From: JAVVHH01 sp964613945
Lineage (GTDB): Bacteria > Pseudomonadota > Alphaproteobacteria > Acetobacterales > Acetobacteraceae
Assembly: GCA_964613945.1 (NCBI GenBank)
Contig: CAZTJC010000013.1
Span: 1-64,000, forward strand
DNA: 64,000 nt
Direction of reading: 5' to 3'
Of this stretch, positions 16,307 through 24,186 are shown piece by piece. The notes beneath the pieces are model-generated. The model did no database searches and was not told the DNA's origin. It was given only the letters and a program-made list of their open reading frames with translations. The translations under genes were made by a program, and so were the position numbers. Every line of letters starts with the position of its first letter. Within the stretch, counting starts at the first letter, position 1.

Positions 16307-17183
16307 GAGCTTGTTCGCGCAGGAAGATGAACAGCCCGGCGCCGACGATGATGCCGGCGCCGGCCAGGGGCAGCGGGCCGATCACCTCGCCGAAGAACAG
16401 GTAGCCGAACAGCATGCCCCACAGGATCAGGGTGTATTGGTATGGCACCACCACGGAGGCGGGGGCCATGCTGAGGGATTTGGTCACGCACAGATTGCCG
16501 GCCAACGACCCCAGGCCGAGCACCAGCATCAGCCCGAGATCGAGCCAGCCCGGCGGCACCCAGCCGCCCGATGCCACCAGGATCGTGCCGAACAGCAGCG
16601 CCGTCAGCAGCTGGTAGGTGACCAGCACGGTGCCGGGCGTGCCGGCGAGCTTGCGGGTGGTGAGCAGGAACAGCGCGTAGCCGAAGCTGCCGGCCAGGGC
16701 GCAGACGGCGCCGAAGGAGATGGAGCCCGGCGACGGATGCAGCGCCAGCACCACGCCGCAGAAGCCGACCGCCACCGCCGTCCATCGGCGCCAGCCGACG
16801 CGTTCGCCGAGCAGGAACGGCGACAGCGCCGTGACGTAGATCGGGCCGGCCATGTAGTAGGTCATGACCTCCGCCAGCTTCAGCTCGCTCAGCGCCCAGA
16901 AGAACAGCGAGCTTTCCGCCGTGGAGAACACCACCCGCAGGAATTGCAGGCCGGGGCGGGAGGGCGCGACGAAGGCGGCGGGACCGAGCCGGGCCATCGA
17001 CGGCGACATGGCGAGCAGGCCGGAGATCGAGCGCACCAGCAGCAGCTGCCCGACGCTGTAGGCGCCGACGAGCCATTTGCCGAGCGTGTCGTTGACGGCG
17101 AACAGCAGCACGCCGAGCAGCATCATGCCGATCGCAGCGGCCGCGCCCGACCGGGCCCGGTCTCCGGCGAGAAGCTCGGGCAT
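16290..17183 (-). CDS. EamA/DMT-family transporter
   Basis: The 297-residue integral membrane protein has about ten hydrophobic helices in two EamA-like repeats: the first around residues 16-130, and the second from about SFGYALFLLTTRKL to the FIFLRE end. The family includes metabolite exporters such as RhtA and YddG. It overlaps the end of convergent atzE by 17 bp and follows the BASS-family gene by 4 bp, so those two carriers are probably co-transcribed. Substrate unknown; export of a pathway product is plausible from context only. Confidence 0.85.
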   Translation of the reverse strand: MPELLAGDRARSGAAAAIGMMLLGVLLFAVNDTLGKWLVGAYSVGQLLLVRSISGLLAMSPSMARLGPAAFVAPSRPGLQFLRVVFSTAESSLFFWALSELKLAEVMTYYMAGPIYVTALSPFLLGERVGWRRWTAVAVGFCGVVLALHPSPGSISFGAVCALAGSFGYALFLLTTRKLAGTPGTVLVTYQLLTALLFGTILVASGGWVPPGWLDLGLMLVLGLGSLAGNLCVTKSLSMAPASVVVPYQYTLILWGMLFGYLFFGEVIGPLPLAGAGIIVGAGLFIFLREQALRRDS

Positions 17184-17187
17184 TATC

Positions 17188-17958
17188 TCAGCGCTGCCCG
17201 CCGGGCGGGAGGGCAGCAGGACGGGCGGCCCACCAGCCGGCCAGCAGGGAGCCGGACAGGTTGTGCCACACGGAGAAGATAGCGCCGGGCAGCGCGGCTA
17301 GCGGGCCGAAATACAGCTTGCCGAGCGTGGCTGCCAAACCGGAGTTCTGCATCCCGACCTCGAGCGCCAAGGTGCGACAGATGCTTTCATCGAAGCCGAG
17401 CAGCCGGCCGCCCCAGTAGCCGCCGAGCAGCCCCACGCCGTTGTGCAGCACCACGCCGACCGCGACCAGCGGCCCGACCACGGCGATGACCGGCTGCGTC
17501 GCGCCGACCACCGCGGCGATGATCAACAGGATCGACACCATNNNNNNNNNNNNNNNNNNNNNNNNNNNNNNNNNNNNNNNNNNNNNNNNNNNNNNNNNNN
17601 NNNNNNNNNNNNNNNNNNNNNNNNNNNNNNNNNNNNNNNNNGACGTGCCGCTGGCGACGCTGCCGACCAGGATCATGCCGGCAGCGAGTTCCGGCGGCAT
17701 GCCCAGCAGGCGGGCGATGGCCCAGGCCGCGAACGGCATGATAAGGTAGTGCAGGCCCAATCCGGCCAGCACCGGCCCCGGCCGCGTGATGACCCGGCGG
17801 AAGTCGCTGACCCGCAGCGTCACGCCGGCCGCGAACATGATGAGCGCCAGCAGGTAGGTCACATAGGGGATGACGGGGGTGAAGCTCGTCGGAGCAAGGT
17901 AGGCGACGAGGGCGAAGACCAGTGCCCAAACCGGAAACAAGCGGGTGAGAATACGCAT
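17188..17958 (-). CDS. Bile acid:sodium symporter family protein, interrupted by assembly gap
   Basis: N-terminal helices (RLFPVWALVFALVAYLAP, LMFAAGVTL-like second helix) and the C-terminal ALEVGMQNSGLAATL motif identify a BASS-family carrier related to PanS/ArsB-type organic anion transporters. A 100-N gap (17542-17641) interrupts it. Visible coding amounts to only about 222 residues against the usual 300-330, so the gap probably hides more than its nominal 100 bp and the frame through it is not proven. It sits between a deaminase gene and a DMT transporter, all leftward. Confidence 0.75.
   Translation of the reverse strand: MRILTRLFPVWALVFALVAYLAPTSFTPVIPYVTYLLALIMFAAGVTLRVSDFRRVITRPGPVLAGLGLHYLIMPFAAWAIARLLGMPPELAAGMILVGSVASGTXXXXXXXXXXXXXXXXXXXXXXXXXXXXXXXXXXMVSILLIIAAVVGATQPVIAVVGPLVAVGVVLHNGVGLLGGYWGGRLLGFDESICRTLALEVGMQNSGLAATLGKLYFGPLAALPGAIFSVWHNLSGSLLAGWWAARPAALPPGGQR
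17542..17641. other. Assembly gap (100 N) within the BASS-family gene
   Basis: Exactly 100 N, the conventional size for unknown length. The flanks share no sequence, so real sequence is missing; the family length suggests roughly 200-300 bp. Confidence 0.9.
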
Positions 17959-18063
17959 GCGGCGGCCTTACGGGAATGCGCGCCGCTTGTCAGCCAGGCT
18001 GGTGGGATGAGGTCGATCGTTTCGGGCGTGCTCAAGACTCAGGCGAGCGGTGATCTCCAGCCG

Positions 18064-19347
18064 TCAGCAGCATGGCGCCGCCGCGTAATGCTGTCGGAGT
18101 TGCGGCTCGAGCGCCCTGAGAGCTTCCACGAAATCGGCGTCTCGGCCGAGCGCATTCCTTGTTCGCATCCGGAGGTCCTCGTGCAATCCCGGCAGCTCGA
18201 CGCCGAGCACGCGACCGTCGGCGACGATCTGCCGTCCTCCGACCCAGAGGCCGGCAACGTGTTCCGCGCGGGCGCGGGCGAACAGCAGGTCAAGCGGATC
18301 AAGGTCGTCGCGCAACCGGTCATCATCCACCCGATCCCAGTCGATCAGGAGCAGGTCCGCCGGGGAGCCGGCTGACAACTCTGCATCGACGGTCCGGTTC
18401 GTCACCGACGACCTGCCATGGTGCAGGGCCATGCGGAGGATGTTGGGTCGGGTGACCTCAGTCTCGAAACCCACCCCACCGTGCAGCAGCGTGAGCAGGC
18501 GCATCTCGCGCAGCGCGTCGTCATCCTCGTCCAGCGCCAGGCCGTCGATGCCGAGCGCCACGCGGCAGCCGCGGGCGACCATGTCGGCCACGGGGGCGAT
18601 GCCGGACCGTATCCCGAGATTGGAACTCGTGTTGACGGCGATCGTCACGCCCCGTGCCGCCAGCAGGTCGAGCTCGTCCGGCCGCGCGTGCGTGCAATGC
18701 GCCAGGGTGAGGCGCGGCGTGAGCAGGCCGATGCCGTCGAGGTAGCGGAGCATGCCGTCCGGGAAGCTGCGGTCAGCCCAGTCGCGTTGGTAGCGGGTTT
18801 CCAGGCAATGCATGTGCACGCGCCGGCCGGTGCGTTCCGACGCCTGTGCCACCGCGGCGAGGAGTTCGGGCGAGCACCATTGCACGCCGGTCGGACCGTA
18901 CTGCACGTCGAACTCCGGGGTCGCGGCCGCGTCCGCTACCGCGTCGACGAGTGCGATCTGATCGGCGACCGACAGTGCGGGTTTGATCAGCCTGGCCGCC
19001 AGGGTCGCCCGCATCGGTTGCGGCAGGGTGGCGAGAACCGGTTCCGATGCGCCATACACGAGGGGATTGCGGTCCTTGAGCGCCACGGCGAAGCCGACCC
19101 GCACGCCGACGTCGCGGGCGGCACGGGCGATCTCGCTGGCTTCGGTCGGCAGGTCGGTCCGACCCTGGACGCGGGTATGATGGATCATCGTGACGCCGCA
19201 GCCGCCGAGCGCGCCGCGACCGAGCGCCGCCGCGGCGGCGGTGTAGGGATCCATGGCCGGAAGCAGGGCGAGATAGTGCAGCCAGATCTCCAGCGGCTTG
19301 CCACCGGCGCCGAAGGAGCTGGAGCGCAACGGACGCGCGTGATCATG
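18064..19347 (-). CDS. TRZ/ATZ-type metal-dependent deaminase/amidohydrolase (5' end in gap)
   Basis: The visible 427 codons belong to the amidohydrolase superfamily close to cytosine and triazine deaminases. Metal ligands visible: HDH at the very gap edge (19347-19339), His in RVHMHCLE, His in LTLAHCTHA and the Asp in LGIDGLALDEDDD. Apparent starts within the visible part are false, because reading upstream of the TTG at 19329 gives HDHARPL, the expected metal motif. About 60 N-terminal residues must lie in the gap. It probably hydrolyses an exocyclic amine or halide from an N-heterocycle. Upstream lies the binding protein of an ABC importer, also cut by the gap. Confidence 0.82.
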   Translation of the reverse strand, partial: HDHARPLRSSSFGAGGKPLEIWLHYLALLPAMDPYTAAAAALGRGALGGCGVTMIHHTRVQGRTDLPTEASEIARAARDVGVRVGFAVALKDRNPLVYGASEPVLATLPQPMRATLAARLIKPALSVADQIALVDAVADAAATPEFDVQYGPTGVQWCSPELLAAVAQASERTGRRVHMHCLETRYQRDWADRSFPDGMLRYLDGIGLLTPRLTLAHCTHARPDELDLLAARGVTIAVNTSSNLGIRSGIAPVADMVARGCRVALGIDGLALDEDDDALREMRLLTLLHGGVGFETEVTRPNILRMALHHGRSSVTNRTVDAELSAGSPADLLLIDWDRVDDDRLRDDLDPLDLLFARARAEHVAGLWVGGRQIVADGRVLGVELPGLHEDLRMRTRNALGRDADFVEALRALEPQLRQHYAAAPCC

Positions 19348-19447
19348 NNNNNNNNNNNNNNNNNNNNNNNNNNNNNNNNNNNNNNNNNNNNNNNNNNNNN
19401 NNNNNNNNNNNNNNNNNNNNNNNNNNNNNNNNNNNNNNNNNNNNNNN
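19348..19447. other. Assembly gap (100 N) between binding protein and deaminase
   Basis: Exactly 100 N with no shared sequence at the flanks. By comparison with the paralogous binding protein at 24186, about 45 codons are missing on one side, plus about 60 codons of deaminase N-terminus on the other. The true gap is therefore at least about 300 bp. Any protein read through it is an artefact. Confidence 0.85.
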
Positions 19448-20348
19448 CATCGTCCACGTCGCCGAAGCCCAGGCGGGTGACTTCCGGGGTCAGGATCACG
19501 GTGCGCAGCGCGTAGTCGAGCCGCGCTTTTTCGGTGACGCGATTTAGCAGTGGTTCCTGCGCCACGACCGCGGCGATGCCGGAGGCCGGGTCGGCCGCGA
19601 CGTCGCGCAACGCCCGGTTGATCGCGCGGACGAGGCCGCGAACGGCGTCGGGTTTTTCGCGGATCAGCTTTTGCGAGACCATCACGCCGTTCGAGTACAG
19701 ATCGAGGCCGACTTCCTTGTACTGGATCCAGCGAAAGTCCTTCTCGGGGTCCAGCCGCTGGCCGAGCAGGTTGGCATAGCTCGTAACGGTGAAGACCGCG
19801 GCGGCGTCGACCTGGCCCTGGATCAGCAGCTGTTCCTGGAGGTTGGGCGACATGTTGACGATCTCGACCTTGGCCGGGTCGAGCCCGGCCTTGGCGGCGA
19901 GGATGGGAAACAGCTTGAGCGAGGCGCTGCCGGCAGGCGAGCCGAGCTTGCGGCCGGCCAGGTCGGCCACCGCGTGGACTGGACTGGCCGCTTTGGTCAG
20001 CAAGGCGAAGGGGGCGCTGTTGTAGATCATGTAGACCATGACCGGCGCGTCGGACGGGCGCGTTGCCGCGTTCTGGATATTGGCGTTCACGTCGCCGAAG
20101 CCGGCATCGTAGACGCCCGACATGATCCGCGTGACGGTGGCGGCCGAGCCCTCGCCCGCGTCGACCGTCACGTCGAGGCCTTCGGCGGCGAAGTAGCCCT
20201 TGCTCTGCGCCAGGAGGAACGGCGCGTGTACGCCCTGCAGCTTCCAGTCCAGGGTGAAACGGATCTTGGTCGGCGCTGGTTGGGCGCTGGCGTGACCCCT
20301 GCCGAGCAGGAGCGCCGGGGCGGCGAGTACGAGGCGTCTGGCGATCAT
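19448..20348 (-). CDS. ABC substrate-binding protein, NMT1/THI5 family (3' end in gap)
   Basis: The visible 300 residues start with a signal sequence ending near GHASAQPAP, then KIRFTLDWKLQGVHAPFLL, GYFAAEGLDVTVD and GFGDVNA. These are typical of NMT1/THI5-like proteins that bind thiamine-precursor pyrimidines, riboflavin, nitrate or sulfonates. The end is lost in the gap at 19447. It follows the permease by 25 bp in a leftward operon. A second binding protein of the same family lies at the head of the operon. Confidence 0.85.
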
Positions 20349-20373
20349 GAGCGGTTTCCCTTGGAGGCCGAGT

Positions 20374-21159
20374 TCACAGGGCGGTCAGGTCGTCGCCGCG
20401 GCGGGCCCAGCCGGTCAAGCGGCTCTCGAGCAGCGAGAACAGGGCGTAGAGCGCCACGCCGAGGGCGGCCAGGATGAGCAGCCCGGCGAACACCAGCGGC
20501 ACGTCGAAGCTCGACGAGGCGATCATCATCAGGTTGCCGATGCCGCGGTTGGAGGCCACGGTTTCCGCGATCACCGTGCCGACGAAGGCGAGGGTGACCG
20601 CCACTTTCAGGGAGGCGAAGAAGTAGGGCAGCGTGCGCGGCAGGCCGACGTTGATCAGCCGGTCCATCCGCGTCGCGTGCAGGACCCGCATGAAGTCCTC
20701 AAGTTCGGGCTCGACGGTCGCGAGCCCGGTGGCGACGTTGACCACGATCGGGAACAGGCAGGTGATCGCCGCCGAGATGATCGCGGGCACGGTGCCGGCG
20801 CCGAACCACAGCACCAGGATCGGCACCACGGCGACCTTCGGGACCGAGGCGAAGCCGATGAGCAGCGGGTTGGCCACGTCGTAGGCCAGGCGGGAGGAGC
20901 CGACCAGGACACCCAGCAGCACGCCCACGACGATGCCGACGCCGAAGCCCGCGAGCGTCGTCCACAGCGTCTGCAGCGCATGCGGCCAGATTGCGGGGAA
21001 GTCCTGCCACAGCGTAACGAGGATCTGCGACGGCCGGGGCAGGACGAGGTCGCTGATCGGCACGACCAGGCAGGCCAGTTCCCAGAGCAGGAAGAAGCCG
21101 AGGATGAAGGCGACCGACAGGGCGCGACGGCGCAGGTGCTGGTCGGTGCGCGCGCTCAT
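20374..21159 (-). CDS. ABC transporter permease, NitT/TauT type
   Basis: The 261-residue permease has six predicted membrane helices and the single-domain SsuC/TauC/ThiX-like pattern: VLPRPSQILVTL near residue 38 and an EAA loop around HATRMDRLINVGLPRTLPYFFASLK. Its ATG overlaps the TGA of the ATPase gene (21156-21159). It would import the same substrate bound by the two NMT1/THI5-type binding proteins. Confidence 0.9.
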   Translation of the reverse strand: MSARTDQHLRRRALSVAFILGFFLLWELACLVVPISDLVLPRPSQILVTLWQDFPAIWPHALQTLWTTLAGFGVGIVVGVLLGVLVGSSRLAYDVANPLLIGFASVPKVAVVPILVLWFGAGTVPAIISAAITCLFPIVVNVATGLATVEPELEDFMRVLHATRMDRLINVGLPRTLPYFFASLKVAVTLAFVGTVIAETVASNRGIGNLMMIASSSFDVPLVFAGLLILAALGVALYALFSLLESRLTGWARRGDDLTAL

Positions 21160-21968
21160 GCGGCTTCGGCGGGGACAGCGCGCACGGCGACGATCGCGCT
21201 GCGCAGCGCCTGGGTGAGGTTTGAGAATTCGGGCGTGAAGGTCGTTTCGATGCGTCTTGGCCGGGGGAACGTCACCAGGCGCTCCTCCACGATGCGTCCG
21301 GGCCGGGCGCGCATGACGCAGATTCGATCGGCGAGGTAACCTGCTTCCTTGAGGTCGTGGGTGACTAGGAGCACCGTGGGGCGGCGGGCGAGCCATAGAC
21401 CCTGCATCACTTCCCACAGCTCCTCGCGGGTGAACTGGTCGAGCGCGCCGAACGGCTCGTCCAGCATCAGCAGCTCGGGTTCGTGGATCAGCGCGCGGCA
21501 GAGCGAGGCGCGCTGGAGCATGCCGCCGGAGAGCTGCCACGGGAAGCGGTCGCCGAACCCGGCCAGCCCGACCTGCGCCAGCAGCTCGTCCCCACGCTCG
21601 CGGAAGGCGCCGCGCCGCTTGGCCCGGTATTCCGATCGGAAGGGTGGCACGATCTTGAGCGGCATCATCACGTTGTCCCGGATCGTGAGCCAGGGCAGCA
21701 GCGTGGGGTTCTGGAACGCCATGCCGACGCGGATCGGCACGGCGCCGACCTCGCGGCCCTTGACGAAGACGCCGCCGCTGCTGGCCTGCGCCAGCCCGCC
21801 GACGAGGCGCAGGATCGTCGACTTGCCGCAGCCGGACGGGCCGACCAGGGCGACGAACTCGCCTTCCGCGATGCTCAGCTCGGTGCGGGCCAGCGCCTGC
21901 ACGGCGCCCGTCCCCTGCCCGAAGGTCAGGGCGACGTCGTCGAGCTGCACCAGCGGCGGCGGGCTCAT
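21156..21968 (-). CDS. ABC transporter ATPase, NitT/TauT type
   Basis: The 270-residue ATPase has Walker A GPSGCGKST (about residue 43), Q-loop FQNPTLLPWLT, signature LSGGMLQR and Walker B LLMLDEPFGALD. FPRPR near the end (VTFPRPRRIETT) is characteristic of the nitrate/taurine/pyrimidine ATPases. ATG 21968 overlaps the upstream TGA (ATGA). It powers the THI5-type importer encoded on both sides. Confidence 0.92.
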   Translation of the reverse strand: MSPPPLVQLDDVALTFGQGTGAVQALARTELSIAEGEFVALVGPSGCGKSTILRLVGGLAQASSGGVFVKGREVGAVPIRVGMAFQNPTLLPWLTIRDNVMMPLKIVPPFRSEYRAKRRGAFRERGDELLAQVGLAGFGDRFPWQLSGGMLQRASLCRALIHEPELLMLDEPFGALDQFTREELWEVMQGLWLARRPTVLLVTHDLKEAGYLADRICVMRARPGRIVEERLVTFPRPRRIETTFTPEFSNLTQALRSAIVAVRAVPAEAA

Positions 21969-23386
21969 GCGGCGGGCGGGTTCAGGATGGCCGACATGGT
22001 CTCCCCGGGATGGCGCGGGCTGGCGTCCGGCATGGCCTGCAGCGGATGGACCGAGCGGCCCCAGCCGCGTGCCTCTTCGACCAGCGCCCGGTCGCGCATG
22101 ACGAAGCGGCCGCGCACGATCGTGTGGATCGGCAGGCCGGTCACGGCGCGCCCGTGCCAGGGCGAGATCTTGGAGTTGGACTGGGTGGCGGCGTCGTCGA
22201 TGGTCCAGCGCCGGTCGAGATCGACCAAGGCGAGGTCGGCCTGGGCGCCGGGTTGGACCACGCCCTTGCGGGGGAACAGGCCCCAGCGCTTGGCCGGATT
22301 GACCGCGCTCCAGCGCACGTAGTCGCTGATGCCCGCGCGGCCCTCGGCGACGGCCGTCAGCATCACGGGCATCTGCGTCTCGACGCCCGGGAAGCCGCAA
22401 TCGACGGTCCAGATGTCCTCGCGCTGCTTCTCCTCCGGCGTATGCGGCGCGTGGTCGGTGGCGATCATGTCGATCAGGCCGGAGCGTAGCGCATCGAAGA
22501 GCGGCCCCTGGTTGCGGGCCTCGCGCACCGGCGGGTTGACGCGGATGACCCCGCGCGCGGCCGCGTAGTTGTCGGCGGAGAGAAACAGGTAATGCGGGCA
22601 GGTCTCGCCGGTGATGTCGACGCCGCGGGCCTTGGCTTCGGCGAGCGGACGCAGTTCTTCGGCGGACGAGATGTGCAGGATGTGGATGCGCGCGCCGGTC
22701 CATTCCGCCAGGATGGCGGCGCGGCTCACCGCCTCCGTGGCGACCACGGCCGGGCGCGAGGCGAGATGGGCCAGCGGGTCGGTCCGCCCGGCTTGCCGCA
22801 ACCGGGTCTCGCGCCGGACCATGATGGAGTTCTCCTCGGCATGCAGCGAGATGCGCTTGCCGGTGGGGGCGACCGCTTCGAAACATTCCAGCATCGCGCC
22901 GGTGGAGGGCGACGGGATCTGGCCAAAGGTGTTGCCCATGTAGAGCTTGAAGCCGATCACCCCGCCGGCGACGAGTTCCGGCACGTGGTCGATCGTCTCC
23001 TCGCCGAGCAGACCGTAGAGGCCGTAATCGACATAGGCCTTCGACCCGGCGATCCCGTGCTTCTTGGCCAGGATTTCCGCCGAGGCGGTCGGCGGCACCG
23101 TGTTCGGCATGTCGAACACGGTGGTGACACCGCCGAAGGCGGCGCCGGCGGTGCCGCTCGCCCAATCCTCCTTGTGCGGATAGCCGGGATCGCGGAAATG
23201 CACATGGACGTCGATGGCGCCGGGCAGCACGTGGAGGCCGGCGGCGTCCAGCGTTTCGGTCGCCGCGGGCATCGCCTCCGGTGCACCGACAGCCAGGATC
23301 AGGCCGTCCTTGATCGCGACGCTGGCCGGGTAGACGCCGTCGCCGTCGACCACCTGGCCGTTATGGATGACCAGGTCGGCTTGCAT
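21965..23386 (-). CDS. Dihydroorotase/hydantoinase-like cyclic amidohydrolase
   Basis: The 473-residue enzyme is a binuclear metal cyclic amidohydrolase. HVHFRDPGYPHKEDW gives the HxH site, GFKLYMG the carboxylated lysine, SLHAEE and HILHISS two more histidines and ATDHAPHT the catalytic Asp. It is closest in feel to allantoinase and dihydroorotase-like proteins that open cyclic ureides. I choose ATG 23386 because AAGGAG lies 6 nt upstream; in-frame ATGs at 23392 and 23401 also exist, the latter overlapping the SDR stop. The neighbouring importer and deaminase suggest a pyrimidine-like ring as substrate. Confidence 0.88.
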   Translation of the reverse strand: MQADLVIHNGQVVDGDGVYPASVAIKDGLILAVGAPEAMPAATETLDAAGLHVLPGAIDVHVHFRDPGYPHKEDWASGTAGAAFGGVTTVFDMPNTVPPTASAEILAKKHGIAGSKAYVDYGLYGLLGEETIDHVPELVAGGVIGFKLYMGNTFGQIPSPSTGAMLECFEAVAPTGKRISLHAEENSIMVRRETRLRQAGRTDPLAHLASRPAVVATEAVSRAAILAEWTGARIHILHISSAEELRPLAEAKARGVDITGETCPHYLFLSADNYAAARGVIRVNPPVREARNQGPLFDALRSGLIDMIATDHAPHTPEEKQREDIWTVDCGFPGVETQMPVMLTAVAEGRAGISDYVRWSAVNPAKRWGLFPRKGVVQPGAQADLALVDLDRRWTIDDAATQSNSKISPWHGRAVTGLPIHTIVRGRFVMRDRALVEEARGWGRSVHPLQAMPDASPRHPGETMSAILNPPAA

Positions 23387-23397
23387 CGGCATCTCCT

Positions 23398-24186
23398 TCA
23401 TAGCATCGCCCAGCCGCCATCGACCGGCAGGTCGACGCCGGTGATCTGGCGGGAGACGTCGCTGGCCAGGAACAGGCAGGCGTTGGCGACGTCCTCGTCC
23501 GAGGTGATCCGCCGCAGCGCGTAGTCGGCGGCGTGTTTCTCGATTGCGGCGGCCTCGGAGATGCCGAGGCGCCGGGCCATCTCCGGGACGACCTTGCCGC
23601 GGAACCGCTCGCCGTCGACCATGCCGGGGGCGACGCAGTTGACGTTGATGCCGTGCGGCCCGGCCTCGAGGGCGAAGCTCTTGGTGATGCCGCGTAGGCC
23701 CCATTTGGAGGCGGAATAGGCCATCCGGCCGGCGCGACCGCGCATGCCGAACGTGCCGCCGACGTTGACGATCTTGCCGTAGCCCTGGGCGATCATGGCC
23801 GGCAGGACGGCGCGCATGGTGTGAAAGCAGCCGTTCATGTTGAGGGAGACGATCTCGTCGAACTCCTCCGGCGTGGTTTCCCAGCCGGTCTTGCCGATGG
23901 GGCCGGAGCCGCCGGCGACGTTGACCAGGATGTCGATGCGGCCGAACGCGTCCAGCGCGGCGGCGGCGGCGGCGTCGCAGGAGGCCGGGTCGGTCATGTC
24001 GCAGCGAACGATCATCGCTTTGGTGTGGGCGGCGACCGCGTCCCGCACCGGCTCGATCGCCGCGATGTCGCGGCCGGCCAGCGCCAGGGTGCACCCCTCG
24101 CGGGCGAAGGCACGGCTGATCGCCGCCCCCATGCCCTTTGCCGGGCCGAGGATCAGGGCGACGCGGCCGGTCAGGGCGAGATCCAT
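23398..24186 (-). CDS. Short-chain dehydrogenase/reductase
   Basis: The 262-residue classical SDR has a glycine-rich cofactor motif GPAKGMGAAIS at about residue 14, NVAGGSG, and YSASK with the catalytic Tyr and Lys. The position where the catalytic Ser is usual reads VGGT (Gly, with Thr next to it), which is odd and may alter chemistry. NADP or NAD dependence is not clear. It is coupled to the binding-protein gene upstream by a one-base overlap and to the amidohydrolase downstream. It may reduce or oxidise the ring or a ring-opening product; this is inference. Confidence 0.85.
   Translation of the reverse strand: MDLALTGRVALILGPAKGMGAAISRAFAREGCTLALAGRDIAAIEPVRDAVAAHTKAMIVRCDMTDPASCDAAAAAALDAFGRIDILVNVAGGSGPIGKTGWETTPEEFDEIVSLNMNGCFHTMRAVLPAMIAQGYGKIVNVGGTFGMRGRAGRMAYSASKWGLRGITKSFALEAGPHGINVNCVAPGMVDGERFRGKVVPEMARRLGISEAAAIEKHAADYALRRITSDEDVANACLFLASDVSRQITGVDLPVDGGWAML

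Noticed and set aside
19185..19447. C-terminal part of the binding protein read through the gap
   Set aside because: The apparent tail is a wrong-frame reading of the deaminase gene joined across Ns of unknown length.
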